This document shows, piece by piece, positions 1 through 6,059 of a stretch of DNA of 8,088 nucleotides. The position numbers and the translations under genes were made by a program. The notes beneath the pieces are model-generated. The model did no database searches, had not been told where the DNA came from, and saw only the letters and a program-made list of their open reading frames with translations. Each line of letters begins with the position of its first letter. The first letter of the stretch is position 1. Location of the stretch: NCBI GenBank assembly GCA_019413245.1, contig DXNX01000112.1, positions 1 to 8,088 on the forward strand, written 5' to 3'. Source of the DNA: Oscillospiraceae bacterium. GTDB taxonomy: Bacteria > Bacillota > Clostridia > Oscillospirales > Ruminococcaceae.

Positions 1-857
1 CCCGCATGTACACCCAGAGCGTGCTGGCCGCCCGGGCGGTGCGCCGGGCCGGGGTGCCGGCTATCGTCATAGACCATTCCACCGGCTACATGCCGGTGGG
101 CGGCGGCGCGGTGGGGCTGGCCGGGCGGCTGTATGAACACTTCGCCTGCGGGCTGATCCGCCGCACCGGGCCGGACTTCTACGGCGTGTCCGCCGCGGTC
201 TGCAGGTGGCTGAAGACCTTCGGCATCACGGCCAAGGGCTGCCTGCCCAACGCCGTGGACCCCGACGCCCTGGCGCGGGAAGGGGCCGAACACCCCGCCG
301 ACTGGCGCCAGAAACTGGGCCTTGCCCCGGATACCCGCCTGGTGGTGTTTGTGGGGCGGCTCATCCCCGAAAAGGGAGCCGTGGCCCTGGCCGAAGCAGT
401 ACGGGCCCTGCCCGGCACCGTGCTGGTGGCGGCGGGGGACGGCCCCGACCGGCAGAAACTGCTGGAGCTGGGGGCCAGAGCCCCCGGGGCGCTGGAACAC
501 CGGGAGGTGGTACAGCTGCTGTGCCAGGCGGACGCCTACTGCCTGCCCACCCGGTATGCCGAAGGCTTCCCCACCACCTTGCTGGAGGCGGCAGCCTGCG
601 GGTGCCCCATCCTGTGCACCCCCACCGCCGGCACTGAGGAACTGCTGCCCGGGCCGGAGTACGGCACCCTCCTGGCCGATACCGACCCGCAGACCATCCG
701 CGCCGCCCTGCAGCGCCTGCTGGCTGACCCCGAAGGGGCCCGCCGCGCCGCCGCAGCGGCCCGCGCCAACCTGTGCGCCCACTTTACATGGGATGCCGTG
801 TTTGCTAGAATAATGGCGATCGCGCAGGAAAAAACCAAGGAAGGGACCGGGGCCTGA
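1..857 (+). CDS. GT4-family glycosyltransferase, 5'-truncated
   Basis: The reading frame is open through the left edge, so the true start lies outside the window. The Met codon at position 6 is probably internal, because most of the N-terminal Rossmann domain normally found in GT-B enzymes is missing. The visible part, numbered from that Met, is the linker and the C-terminal nucleotide-sugar-binding domain. It has a VFVGRLIPEKG strand-loop at about 114-124, VAAGDGPDR at about 141-149, and the GT4 EX7E motif as E186-G-F-P-T-T-L-L-E194, where the two glutamates contact the donor sugar. GT4 enzymes transfer a sugar from a nucleotide sugar with retention of configuration, usually at the cytoplasmic membrane face during exopolysaccharide, teichoic acid or glycolipid synthesis. 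The GT2 gene starts 24 bases after the stop, so this is an operon member. Donor and acceptor cannot be told from the sequence. Confidence 0.88.
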   Translation, partial: RMYTQSVLAARAVRRAGVPAIVIDHSTGYMPVGGGAVGLAGRLYEHFACGLIRRTGPDFYGVSAAVCRWLKTFGITAKGCLPNAVDPDALAREGAEHPADWRQKLGLAPDTRLVVFVGRLIPEKGAVALAEAVRALPGTVLVAAGDGPDRQKLLELGARAPGALEHREVVQLLCQADAYCLPTRYAEGFPTTLLEAAACGCPILCTPTAGTEELLPGPEYGTLLADTDPQTIRAALQRLLADPEGARRAAAAARANLCAHFTWDAVFARIMAIAQEKTKEGTGA

Positions 858-880
858 ACCCCGCCCGAAAAGGAGCAGAT

Positions 881-1600
881 ATGTCAAAATTGCTCATCGT
901 TATCCCCGCCTACAACGAGGAAGACAACATTGCCCGGGTGGTAGGAAACCTGGTGACCAACTACCCCCAGTATGACTATGTGGTGGTCAACGACGGCAGC
1001 CGGGACCACACCGCCGCCATCTGCCGGGCCAACGGCTACCGTCTCATCGACCTGCCGGTGAATTTGGGCCTGGCCGGGGCTTTCCAGACCGGGCTGCGCT
1101 ATGCCGCCGAAAACGGCTACGACTGCGCCATCCAGCTGGACGCCGACGGCCAGCACAACCCCGAATACATCGCCCCCATGCTGGCGGAACTGGAGGACGG
1201 GGCGGACATTGTCATTGGCAGCCGGTTCCTCACGGTGAAAAAGCCCAAGACCCTGCGCATGCTGGGCAGCTATATCATCAGCTGGGCCATCCGCCTGACC
1301 ACCGGCCGGGCCATCTGCGACCCCACTTCCGGCATGCGGCTGTTCAACCGCGCCATGGTGGAGGAGTTTGCCCAGAACCTGAACTATGGCCCCGAACCGG
1401 ATACCATCAGCTACCTGATCAAGAACGGCGCCGTGGTCAAGGAAGTACAGGTGCAGATGGGGGAGCGCACTGCCGGACAAAGCTATCTGACTTTCTACAA
1501 GAGCGTGCAGTATATGGTCAAGATGTCCATTTCCATCCTGCTCATCCAGTGGTTCCGCAAGCGCGACACCGAAACCCCCTATCCCGAAAGGAGCCTGTGA
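881..1600 (+). CDS. GT2-family glycosyltransferase, polyprenyl-phosphate sugar synthase type
   Basis: This 239-residue protein starts at the ATG at 881, 5 bases after an AGGAG site at 871-875. It is a compact GT-A enzyme. IPAYNEE at 8-14 and VNDGS at 36-40 form the nucleotide-binding face. LDADGQH at 86-92 contains the D87-A-D89 metal/UDP-binding motif, and IGSRF at 112-116 follows. These motifs are those of dolichol- or undecaprenyl-phosphate mannosyl/glucosyl transferases. There are no strong C-terminal membrane helices, only one hydrophobic stretch near 210-222 (VKMSISILLIQWF). The enzyme may therefore depend on a partner for membrane attachment, and the next gene, a DUF2304 membrane protein 3 bases downstream, is the obvious candidate. 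The inferred role is making a lipid-linked sugar donor used outside the membrane to decorate a surface polymer. The sugar is unknown. Confidence 0.9.
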   Translation: MSKLLIVIPAYNEEDNIARVVGNLVTNYPQYDYVVVNDGSRDHTAAICRANGYRLIDLPVNLGLAGAFQTGLRYAAENGYDCAIQLDADGQHNPEYIAPMLAELEDGADIVIGSRFLTVKKPKTLRMLGSYIISWAIRLTTGRAICDPTSGMRLFNRAMVEEFAQNLNYGPEPDTISYLIKNGAVVKEVQVQMGERTAGQSYLTFYKSVQYMVKMSISILLIQWFRKRDTETPYPERSL

Positions 1601-1603
1601 GAG

Positions 1604-1963
1604 ATGTTTGACCAAACCATCATCCGCATCTGCCTCATTGTGGGCAGTCTGGTCACCGCTATCTATGTACTCATGCGCGTGCGCCGCGCCAAGGTCCAGA
1701 TCGAGGATACCATCTTCTGGCTGCTGTTCAGCGTGGTGCTGCTGGTGCTGGCCATCTTCCCCGGCATCGCCTACTGGGCCTCCGACCTGCTGGGATTCCA
1801 GAGCCCCATCAACTTTGTGTATATCGTCATCATCTTTCTGCTGCTGGCCAAACAGTTCTTTCTGTCCATCCGCATCAGCCAGATGGACTCCCGCCTGCGC
1901 ATCCTCACCGAACAGGTGGCCCTGGACCGGGAAAAGGTGGAACGGGAGAAATTGGACCTGTGA
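1604..1963 (+). CDS. DUF2304-family small membrane protein
   Basis: This 119-residue protein is translated from the ATG at 1604, with AAAGGAG about 10 bases upstream inside the end of the GT2 gene. Three hydrophobic helices are visible at about 6-25, 36-58 and 68-90. A charged helix follows at about 92-117 (SRLRILTEQVALDREKVEREKLDL), with a pattern that could form a coiled coil in the cytoplasm. Length, topology and position directly after a GT2 gene are those of the DUF2304 family. From family knowledge, the streptococcal GacJ protein is a comparable small partner that stimulates the GT2 enzyme GacI, so a similar accessory or anchoring role is inferred here. It has no catalytic motif. No terminator follows before the next promoter, so some transcripts may run on into the next gene. 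Confidence 0.82.
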   Translation: MFDQTIIRICLIVGSLVTAIYVLMRVRRAKVQIEDTIFWLLFSVVLLVLAIFPGIAYWASDLLGFQSPINFVYIVIIFLLLAKQFFLSIRISQMDSRLRILTEQVALDREKVEREKLDL

Positions 1964-1965
1964 CC

Positions 1966-1994
1966 TTGTCACCGCCCGGTATTTATGATATACT
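1966..1994 (+). promoter_or_regulatory. SigA-type promoter with extended -10 for the 96-residue protein gene
   Basis: A -35 box TTGTCA lies at 1966-1971 and a -10 box TATACT at 1989-1994, separated by exactly 17 bases. TGA directly before the -10 gives the TGn extension. The predicted start of transcription is near 2001. The promoter begins three bases after the DUF2304 stop codon, which separates this unit from the glycan operon. Confidence 0.72.
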
Positions 1995-2004
1995 AACTTA
2001 GTAT
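1990..2004. promoter_or_regulatory. Perfect 15-bp palindrome over the -10 box, likely operator
   Basis: ATACTAA-C-TTAGTAT is a perfect inverted repeat with a single central base at 1997. It covers five of the six -10 bases and reaches the predicted transcription start, so a bound dimer would block RNA polymerase. The half-site TACTAA resembles the TACT/AGTA sites of some HxlR/MarR-type repressors, but the regulator cannot be assigned and none is encoded in the window. Confidence 0.55.
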
Positions 2005-2014
2005 CATCAAAAAG

Positions 2015-2033
2015 TACAAAATCGTATTTTGTA
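2015..2033. repeat. Inverted repeat in the leader, TACAAAAT-CGT-ATTTTGTA
   Basis: Two perfect 8-base arms flank a 3-base centre, about 15-33 bases after the predicted transcription start. It can act as a second operator or as an AU-rich RNA hairpin just before the ribosome binding site. Its centre is 27 bp from the centre of the palindrome at 1990-2004, and GTATCAT occurs just before it (2001-2007) and just after it (2031-2037) as a direct repeat. Confidence 0.5.
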
Positions 2034-2064
2034 TCATATATCCCCAGTGAAAGAAGGTATTCCG

Positions 2065-2355
2065 ATGGCTTTTACCCCTCAGCTGACCTATAAAGGCCGC
2101 CCGCTGGTGCGCTGCGGCAACGACATCTACTACGGGAGCATGAAAGACCCGTACATCGTCTATCTGCAGATCCTGACCACCAAGAAGGAAAACGGCATCG
2201 ACGTGGCCGACAAGGTCCACATCATCCTGCTGTCCACCGATGACTCCAAGCCCCTGCCCGAGCGCATCGCCCGCCAGGCCAACAAGGTGGGGCTGTTCAA
2301 CGCCCTGTCTTTCGGCGACATCATGCTGCGCGGCCAGCTCAAAGAAACCAAATAA
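2065..2355 (+). CDS. Small conserved-looking protein of unknown function
   Basis: The 96-residue product begins MAFTPQLTYKGRPLVRCGNDIYYG. The ATG at 2065 is chosen because AGAAGG at 2052-2057 sits at a good distance. An in-frame ATG at 2029 lies inside the leader inverted repeat and has no ribosome binding site. The protein is soluble, without signal peptide or membrane helix, and is probably a compact alpha/beta domain. Strands are suggested around IYYG, YIVYLQIL and KVHIILLST, and a helix around LPERIARQANKVGLFNAL. A single Cys occurs near residue 18. I cannot name a family. It is a stand-alone unit with its own promoter, two palindromes upstream and a strong terminator after it, so its expression is probably regulated on its own. 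Base composition matches the neighbours. That it is a real gene is well supported; its function is not. Confidence 0.82.
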   Translation: MAFTPQLTYKGRPLVRCGNDIYYGSMKDPYIVYLQILTTKKENGIDVADKVHIILLSTDDSKPLPERIARQANKVGLFNALSFGDIMLRGQLKETK

Positions 2356-2370
2356 GCAAACGGAAGCACT

Positions 2371-2403
2371 CCGCCGGGATTTTCCCGGCGGCTTTTTTTA
2401 TTG
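2371..2403 (+). terminator. Intrinsic terminator after the 96-residue protein gene
   Basis: A perfect 9-bp stem, CCGCCGGGA with TCCCGGCGG, closes a TTT loop and is followed by C and seven T residues. It starts 16 bases after the stop codon and would also end any read-through from the glycan operon. Confidence 0.93.
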
Positions 2404-2411
2404 TATGGGAC

Positions 2412-2440
2412 TTGCATTTTTTCGGCTATGGAAGTATAAT
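2412..2440 (+). promoter_or_regulatory. SigA promoter of the ornithine carbamoyltransferase gene
   Basis: TTGCAT at 2412-2417 and a consensus TATAAT at 2435-2440 are separated by 17 bases. Transcription is predicted to start near 2447, leaving a leader of about 45 bases. The ribosome binding site AAAGGAG is at 2476-2482. Confidence 0.75.
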
Positions 2441-2444
2441 AATA

Positions 2445-2467
2445 CATGAATCTTGTAAATTTATACA
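2445..2467. promoter_or_regulatory. Possible ArgR operator at the transcription start
   Basis: TGTAAATTTATACA at 2454-2467 has the TGnnn-4-nnnCA layout of an ARG box, with one good half-site (ATACA). CATGAAT just upstream matches the first half of the Bacillus-type ARG box. The position at the transcription start of an arginine-pathway gene fits repression by ArgR/AhrC. Both matches are imperfect and no argR gene is visible, so this is only a candidate. Confidence 0.3.
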
Positions 2468-2491
2468 TTAACGATAAAGGAGCGTTCCACG

Positions 2492-3487
2492 ATGGAGCAT
2501 TGCGAACTCAAGGGCCGGAACTTTCTGACCCTGCTGGATTTCACCCCTGCGGAGATCGGCAGCCTGCTGGAGCTGGCGGCGGACCTGAAGGCCAAAAAGA
2601 AGGCGGGCATCCCCCATGATACGCTGCGCGGCAAGAACGTGGCGCTGATTTTTGAAAAGACTTCCACCCGTACCCGGTGCAGCTTTGAGGTGGCAGCCCA
2701 CGATCTGGGCATGGGCACCACCTACCTGGACCCCACCGGCAGCCAGATCGGCAAAAAGGAATCCATCGCCGACACCGCCCGGGTGCTGGGCTCCATGTTC
2801 GAGGGCATCGAGTACCGGGGCTACGGCCAGGCCATCGTGGAGGAGCTGGCCAAGTACGCCGGGGTGCCGGTGTGGAACGGCCTGACCAATGAGTTCCATC
2901 CCACCCAGATCCTGGCGGACTTCCTGACCCTGAAGGAACATTTCGGCCATCTGCAGGGCCTGACCCTGGCCTATATGGGCGATGCCCGGTACAATATGGG
3001 TAACTCCCTGATGATCGGCTGCGCCAAGATGGGCCTGCACTTTGTGGCCTGTGCCCCCAAGGCCTACTGGCCGGACCCCAAGCTGGTGGAAAAGTGCCAG
3101 GCCATTGCGGCGGAGACCGGCGCTACTATTACCCTCACCGAGGACACCGACGGCGTCAAGGGCGCGGATGCGGTGTACACCGATGTGTGGGTGAGCATGG
3201 GCGAACCGGAGGAAGTCTGGGCCGAGCGCATCGAGGCCCTGGCCCCCTACCAGGTCAACGCGGAGCTCATGGCCAAGGCGGGCCCCCAGGCCGTGTTCAT
3301 GCACTGCCTGCCCGCCTACCATGACCACAAGACCATCATCGGCAAGGAGATGGGCGAAAAGTTCGGCCGGGCCGAGATGGAAGTCACCGATGAGGTCTTT
3401 GAGGGGCCGCAGTCGGTGGTGTTCCAGGAAGCCGAGAACCGTATGCACACCATCAAGGCGGTCATGGCGGCCACGCTGGGCGCCTGA
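2492..3487 (+). CDS. argF: Ornithine carbamoyltransferase
   Basis: This 331-residue enzyme joins carbamoyl phosphate and L-ornithine to give citrulline and phosphate in arginine synthesis; the arcB paralogue runs the reverse reaction in the arginine deiminase pathway. All signature residues are present: carbamoyl-phosphate loop S58-T-R-T-R62, H136-P-T-Q139, ornithine-binding D231 with S235-M-G237, and H271-C-L-P-A275 with the catalytic Cys. The sequence is close to the E. coli enzyme along its whole length (for example YRGYGQ, NGLTNEFHPTQ, TDVWVSMGE, NRMHTIKAVM). The start at 2492 is set by AAAGGAG nine bases upstream, and the length is normal for the family. It is a one-gene unit between its own promoter and terminator, with no arginine biosynthesis or deiminase genes beside it. 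The choice between argF (anabolic) and arcB (catabolic) is therefore not settled by context; argF is the more neutral name. Confidence 0.95.
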   Translation: MEHCELKGRNFLTLLDFTPAEIGSLLELAADLKAKKKAGIPHDTLRGKNVALIFEKTSTRTRCSFEVAAHDLGMGTTYLDPTGSQIGKKESIADTARVLGSMFEGIEYRGYGQAIVEELAKYAGVPVWNGLTNEFHPTQILADFLTLKEHFGHLQGLTLAYMGDARYNMGNSLMIGCAKMGLHFVACAPKAYWPDPKLVEKCQAIAAETGATITLTEDTDGVKGADAVYTDVWVSMGEPEEVWAERIEALAPYQVNAELMAKAGPQAVFMHCLPAYHDHKTIIGKEMGEKFGRAEMEVTDEVFEGPQSVVFQEAENRMHTIKAVMAATLGA

Positions 3488-3511
3488 ACCCCTGCATAAA
3501 GATACACAAAA

Positions 3512-3547
3512 CCCGCCCTCTGCGCGCAGCAGGGGACGGGCTTTTTT
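3512..3547 (+). terminator. Intrinsic terminator after argF, possibly bidirectional
   Basis: CCCGCCCT pairs with AGGG-GA-CGGG, extended by CTG/CAG around a CGCG loop. The stem is GC-rich, has small bulges, and is followed by C and six T residues at 3542-3547. On the opposite strand the hairpin is followed by TTTTGTGTATCTTT, so it may also end the convergent YcxB-like gene, whose stop is at 3564. Confidence 0.85.
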
Positions 3548-3563
3548 ATACCTTTATATATGG

Positions 3564-4109
3564 TCAGCGGCAGTTGTGGAGCTTTTCGGCGGGCAGCATC
3601 CGGCTGCACAGCTCCCACAGGGCGTCGGACCCGCCCCGCACCTGGTCGGCGGGCAGGATGTAGGCCTGGTCGTACCGCACATACAGGTACAGGGCCTCCG
3701 CCGTGCGGTACACGCCCCATACGTTGGCCCAGGCCACGGTGGCGTCGGCGGCTTTCTGCTGCCGCCCGGGCATGTGGACCGTGACGCCGTCCGGGCCCAG
3801 TTCCACCCGGTAGGCGATGCGGGGCCGGGTCAGGCCCATGCGGTGGATCTGCTCGGTGACCGAATGGAAGAACCCGCCCACATACACGGCGGGCAGACCC
3901 ACGCCCACTACTGCCAGCAGAATCCCCAGGATCACGGCGCCGTGCTGCTGTTCCGCCCGGATAAAGCACAGCACAGCCAGCGCCAGCATGATCAGGGCAA
4001 ACAAGGCGGGACGGCGCCAGTGTTTGCGGTGGCGGAAGGCATCAAAGGCTGCAAAGGCCCGGAACCGCCGGGCGGTCATTTCCACGGGCACGGTGATGGT
4101 GCGGGGCAT
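3564..4109 (-). CDS. YcxB-like membrane protein
   Basis: The 181-residue product starts at the ATG at 4109, 8 bases after a consensus AGGAGG at 4118-4123. An in-frame ATG at 4151 lies upstream of the promoter's -10 box and is rejected. A short basic N-terminal region (RHRKHWRR) is followed by two hydrophobic helices at about 34-51 and 57-79. A soluble domain of about 98-170 follows, with the pattern seen in the YcxB-like C-terminal domain: a beta-rich start (YRVELGPDGVTV), then VAWANVWGVYRTAEALYLYV and AYILPADQV. The molecular function of this family is not established; members are small inner-membrane proteins with a cytoplasmic domain. The gene is transcribed alone, converging on argF. No catalytic residue pattern is visible. 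Confidence 0.75.
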   Translation of the reverse strand: MPRTITVPVEMTARRFRAFAAFDAFRHRKHWRRPALFALIMLALAVLCFIRAEQQHGAVILGILLAVVGVGLPAVYVGGFFHSVTEQIHRMGLTRPRIAYRVELGPDGVTVHMPGRQQKAADATVAWANVWGVYRTAEALYLYVRYDQAYILPADQVRGGSDALWELCSRMLPAEKLHNCR

Positions 4110-4141
4110 GGGGGATTCCTCCTTGCAGTGTTCTGGCTCCC

Positions 4142-4170
4142 ATTGTAGCACGGCCCCGGACCCGACGCAA
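4142..4170 (-). promoter_or_regulatory. Promoter of the YcxB-like gene, extended -10
   Basis: Read on the minus strand, TTGCGT (4170-4165) and TACAAT (4147-4142) are 17 bases apart, and TGC before the -10 gives a TGn extension. The -35 is a weak match (TTG only), as is common when the -10 is extended. The promoter lies between the cstA terminator and the gene, so the gene does not need read-through from cstA. Confidence 0.6.
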
Positions 4171-4216
4171 CAAAAAGAAGCCGGGGCGCTTCCGGAGAGT
4201 GGAAACGCCTCGGCTT
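4171..4216 (-). terminator. Intrinsic terminator after cstA
   Basis: On the minus strand AAGCCG-A-GGCGTTTCC pairs with GGAAGCGCC-C-CGGCTT, one mismatch in a long stem, followed by CTTTTTG. It starts 24 bases after the cstA stop codon. Confidence 0.9.
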
Positions 4217-4240
4217 TTATGGGTGTGTATCAGACTGCCA

Positions 4241-5935
4241 TCAGGCGGCCTGGGTCTCGCTGTTCTTGCGGGCCGCAAAGTAGGCACGCAGAGAGTTGAC
4301 CACGATGGTCAGGCCCAGGGCGATGAGCAGCACGGCCAGGATCAGCTGCAGGCCTTCCACCAGGAAGGTGGCGCTGCCGGCCTGATAGGCCTTGATCATG
4401 GCGATGAGGCGCTGCACCAGCGCGGTGAAGGTGACGCACAGCATGATGATCAGCGGCGGGAACAGCATCTTGTTGTTGCGGCCGGTGACCTTCAGGAAGA
4501 CGCACAGGGTGACCAGCACCAGCGCGGACAGCAGCTGGTTGGCGGCACCGAACAGGGGCCAGATGTTGGCATAGCCGATCTTGGCCAGGATGAAGCCGTA
4601 CAGCAGGGTGACCAGGGTGGACACATAGGTGTTGCACAGCGCCTTGCGCCAGGGAGCAGCGTGCTCCATATCCTCCACAGCCAGCAGTTCCTGCAGGCTC
4701 ATACGGCCGATACGGGAAACGGCATCCAGGCTGGTCAGGGCCAGGGCGGAAACGCACATGGTCATGAAGCACTGGGCTACATACACGGGCACGCCGAACA
4801 TCTCAAAGAAACCGGCCACACCGGCGCTGAAGATCTGGAACGGGGTGCCGCTGGCGGGCGTACCGTCAGCCGCAGCGGCCGCGCCGGCCACGCACAGGGC
4901 CAGGACAGCCAGCAGACTTTCCAGCACCATGGCGCCGTAACCGACTTTCAGCATGTCCTTTTCGTTGCGGACCGTCTTGGAGGAGGTGCCGCTGGAAACC
5001 AGGCTGTGGAAGCCCGAAACCGCGCCGCAGGCCACGGTGACGAACAGGATGGGGAACAGATCGCCCAGGCTGTCGTTGTGGAAACCGGTGTAGGCGGGCA
5101 GGTTCATGGAGGGGTGTGCCACCACAAGGCCGATCACTGCACCCGCGATCATGCCGATGAACATGAAGGTGGTCATGGCGTCACGGGGCTGCTTCAGCAG
5201 CCACATGGGCAGGACGGCGGTGAAGAAGATGTACACAAAGGTGATGTAAATCCAGGCATCCTTGCCGGCGATCAGGGGCATGACCATGCCCAGTGCCAGA
5301 GAAGCGACGGTGAAGACCAGGCCCACCACGGCTTCCTTCCAGCCGGACAGGTGCAGACGGCGCTGCATCAGGCCGAACAGGATGGCAAAGACGATGAAGA
5401 ACAGCGAGATGCTGCCCGCCGCACCGTTGGTGGTGGCGGTGGCGGCCAGGTTGCCTTCGGCGTCGTAGGCGTTGAAGGTGCCGGCGACCATATCGGCAAA
5501 AGCCGCAATGACCAGGCCGCAGAACAGCCAGCTGAACAGCAGGAACAGCTTGCGGCCGGTCTTGCCGATATACTTTTCAATCAGCAGGCCCATGGATTTG
5601 CCTTCGTTCTTGACGCTGGCGTACAGGGCACCAAAGTCGGTGACCGCACCGAAGAATACGCCGCCGATCAGAATCCACAGCAGCACCGGCACCCAGCCGA
5701 ACACCGCCGCCTGAATGGCACCGGTGACCGGGCCCGCGCCCGCAATGGAGGAGAACTGATGGCTGAATACGGTCCAGCCGTCGGTGGGGACGTAGTCTTT
5801 GCCGTCGTTTTTGACCACGGCCGGGGTCTTGGCGTTTTCGTCAATGCCCCAGGTGCGGGCGATCCAGCGGCCGTACAGCCCGTAGGCCGCGACCAGGCAC
5901 ACCGCAGCGATGAGAACGATCACGAGTGTGTTCAT
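4241..5935 (-). CDS. cstA: CstA-family carbon-starvation / peptide-pyruvate transporter
   Basis: This 564-residue polytopic membrane protein starts at the ATG at 5935, after an AGGAAGG site at 5944-5950. CstA proteins import small peptides and, in related BtsT-type members, pyruvate, driven by ion gradients. The family signature is clear: a first helix at 2-20, then the conserved HQFSSIAGAGPVTGA segment at 59-73, WVPVLLWILIGGVFFGAVTDFGALYAS at 81-107, SGFHSLVSSGTSSKT in the middle, and ANQLLSALVLV near the end. I count roughly 14-16 hydrophobic helices. It is shorter than E. coli CstA (about 700 residues), as in many Firmicute members, and looks intact. It forms a one-gene unit behind a long T-box leader, so expression is probably switched on when a tRNA, likely tRNA-Leu, is uncharged. 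This points to amino-acid or peptide supply as the job here, rather than general carbon starvation. The transported substrate cannot be read from the sequence. Confidence 0.92.
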   Translation of the reverse strand: MNTLVIVLIAAVCLVAAYGLYGRWIARTWGIDENAKTPAVVKNDGKDYVPTDGWTVFSHQFSSIAGAGPVTGAIQAAVFGWVPVLLWILIGGVFFGAVTDFGALYASVKNEGKSMGLLIEKYIGKTGRKLFLLFSWLFCGLVIAAFADMVAGTFNAYDAEGNLAATATTNGAAGSISLFFIVFAILFGLMQRRLHLSGWKEAVVGLVFTVASLALGMVMPLIAGKDAWIYITFVYIFFTAVLPMWLLKQPRDAMTTFMFIGMIAGAVIGLVVAHPSMNLPAYTGFHNDSLGDLFPILFVTVACGAVSGFHSLVSSGTSSKTVRNEKDMLKVGYGAMVLESLLAVLALCVAGAAAAADGTPASGTPFQIFSAGVAGFFEMFGVPVYVAQCFMTMCVSALALTSLDAVSRIGRMSLQELLAVEDMEHAAPWRKALCNTYVSTLVTLLYGFILAKIGYANIWPLFGAANQLLSALVLVTLCVFLKVTGRNNKMLFPPLIIMLCVTFTALVQRLIAMIKAYQAGSATFLVEGLQLILAVLLIALGLTIVVNSLRAYFAARKNSETQAA

Positions 5936-6000
5936 AAATAATTCCTTCCTCTTTTTTGGTTTTGCGGGCTTCAGCAGCCAAATGCGGCGGCGGAGGAAAT

Positions 6001-6059
6001 AACAAAAGCCTCCGTCCTTGCACCCACGGTTTCCCGTTGGTTTGCAAAGACGAAGGCTT
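6001..6059 (-). terminator. T-box-controlled leader terminator
   Basis: On the minus strand AAGCCTTCGTCTTTGCA pairs over 17 positions (some G-U) with TGCAAGGACGGAGGCTT, followed by TTTTGTT. The loop carries its own ACGG-GAAA-CCGT hairpin with a GNRA tetraloop. The 5' arm contains the TTCGTC and CTTTGC segments that also pair with the T-box, so terminator and antiterminator exclude each other. The cstA start codon lies 65 bases further on. Confidence 0.85.

Noticed and set aside
884..1972. A 362-residue minus-strand open frame opposite the GT2 and DUF2304 genes
   Set aside because: His/Gln/Asp/Gly-rich antisense shadow spanning two real genes, without a ribosome binding site or family motif.
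2029..2064. Upstream in-frame ATG for the 96-residue protein
   Set aside because: It lies within the leader inverted repeat and has no ribosome binding site, while the ATG at 2065 has AGAAGG well placed.
2468..3448. A 326-residue minus-strand open frame opposite argF
   Set aside because: Antisense shadow of a gene with complete catalytic motifs; composition is not protein-like.
4110..4151. Upstream ATG of the YcxB-like gene at 4151
   Set aside because: It lies before the predicted transcription start and has no ribosome binding site; AGGAGG points to the ATG at 4109.
4199..5941. A 580-residue plus-strand open frame opposite cstA
   Set aside because: It mirrors cstA codon by codon in a GC-rich gene, is dominated by Gln, Gly, His and Asp, and has no ribosome binding site. 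The minus-strand cstA match is unmistakable.
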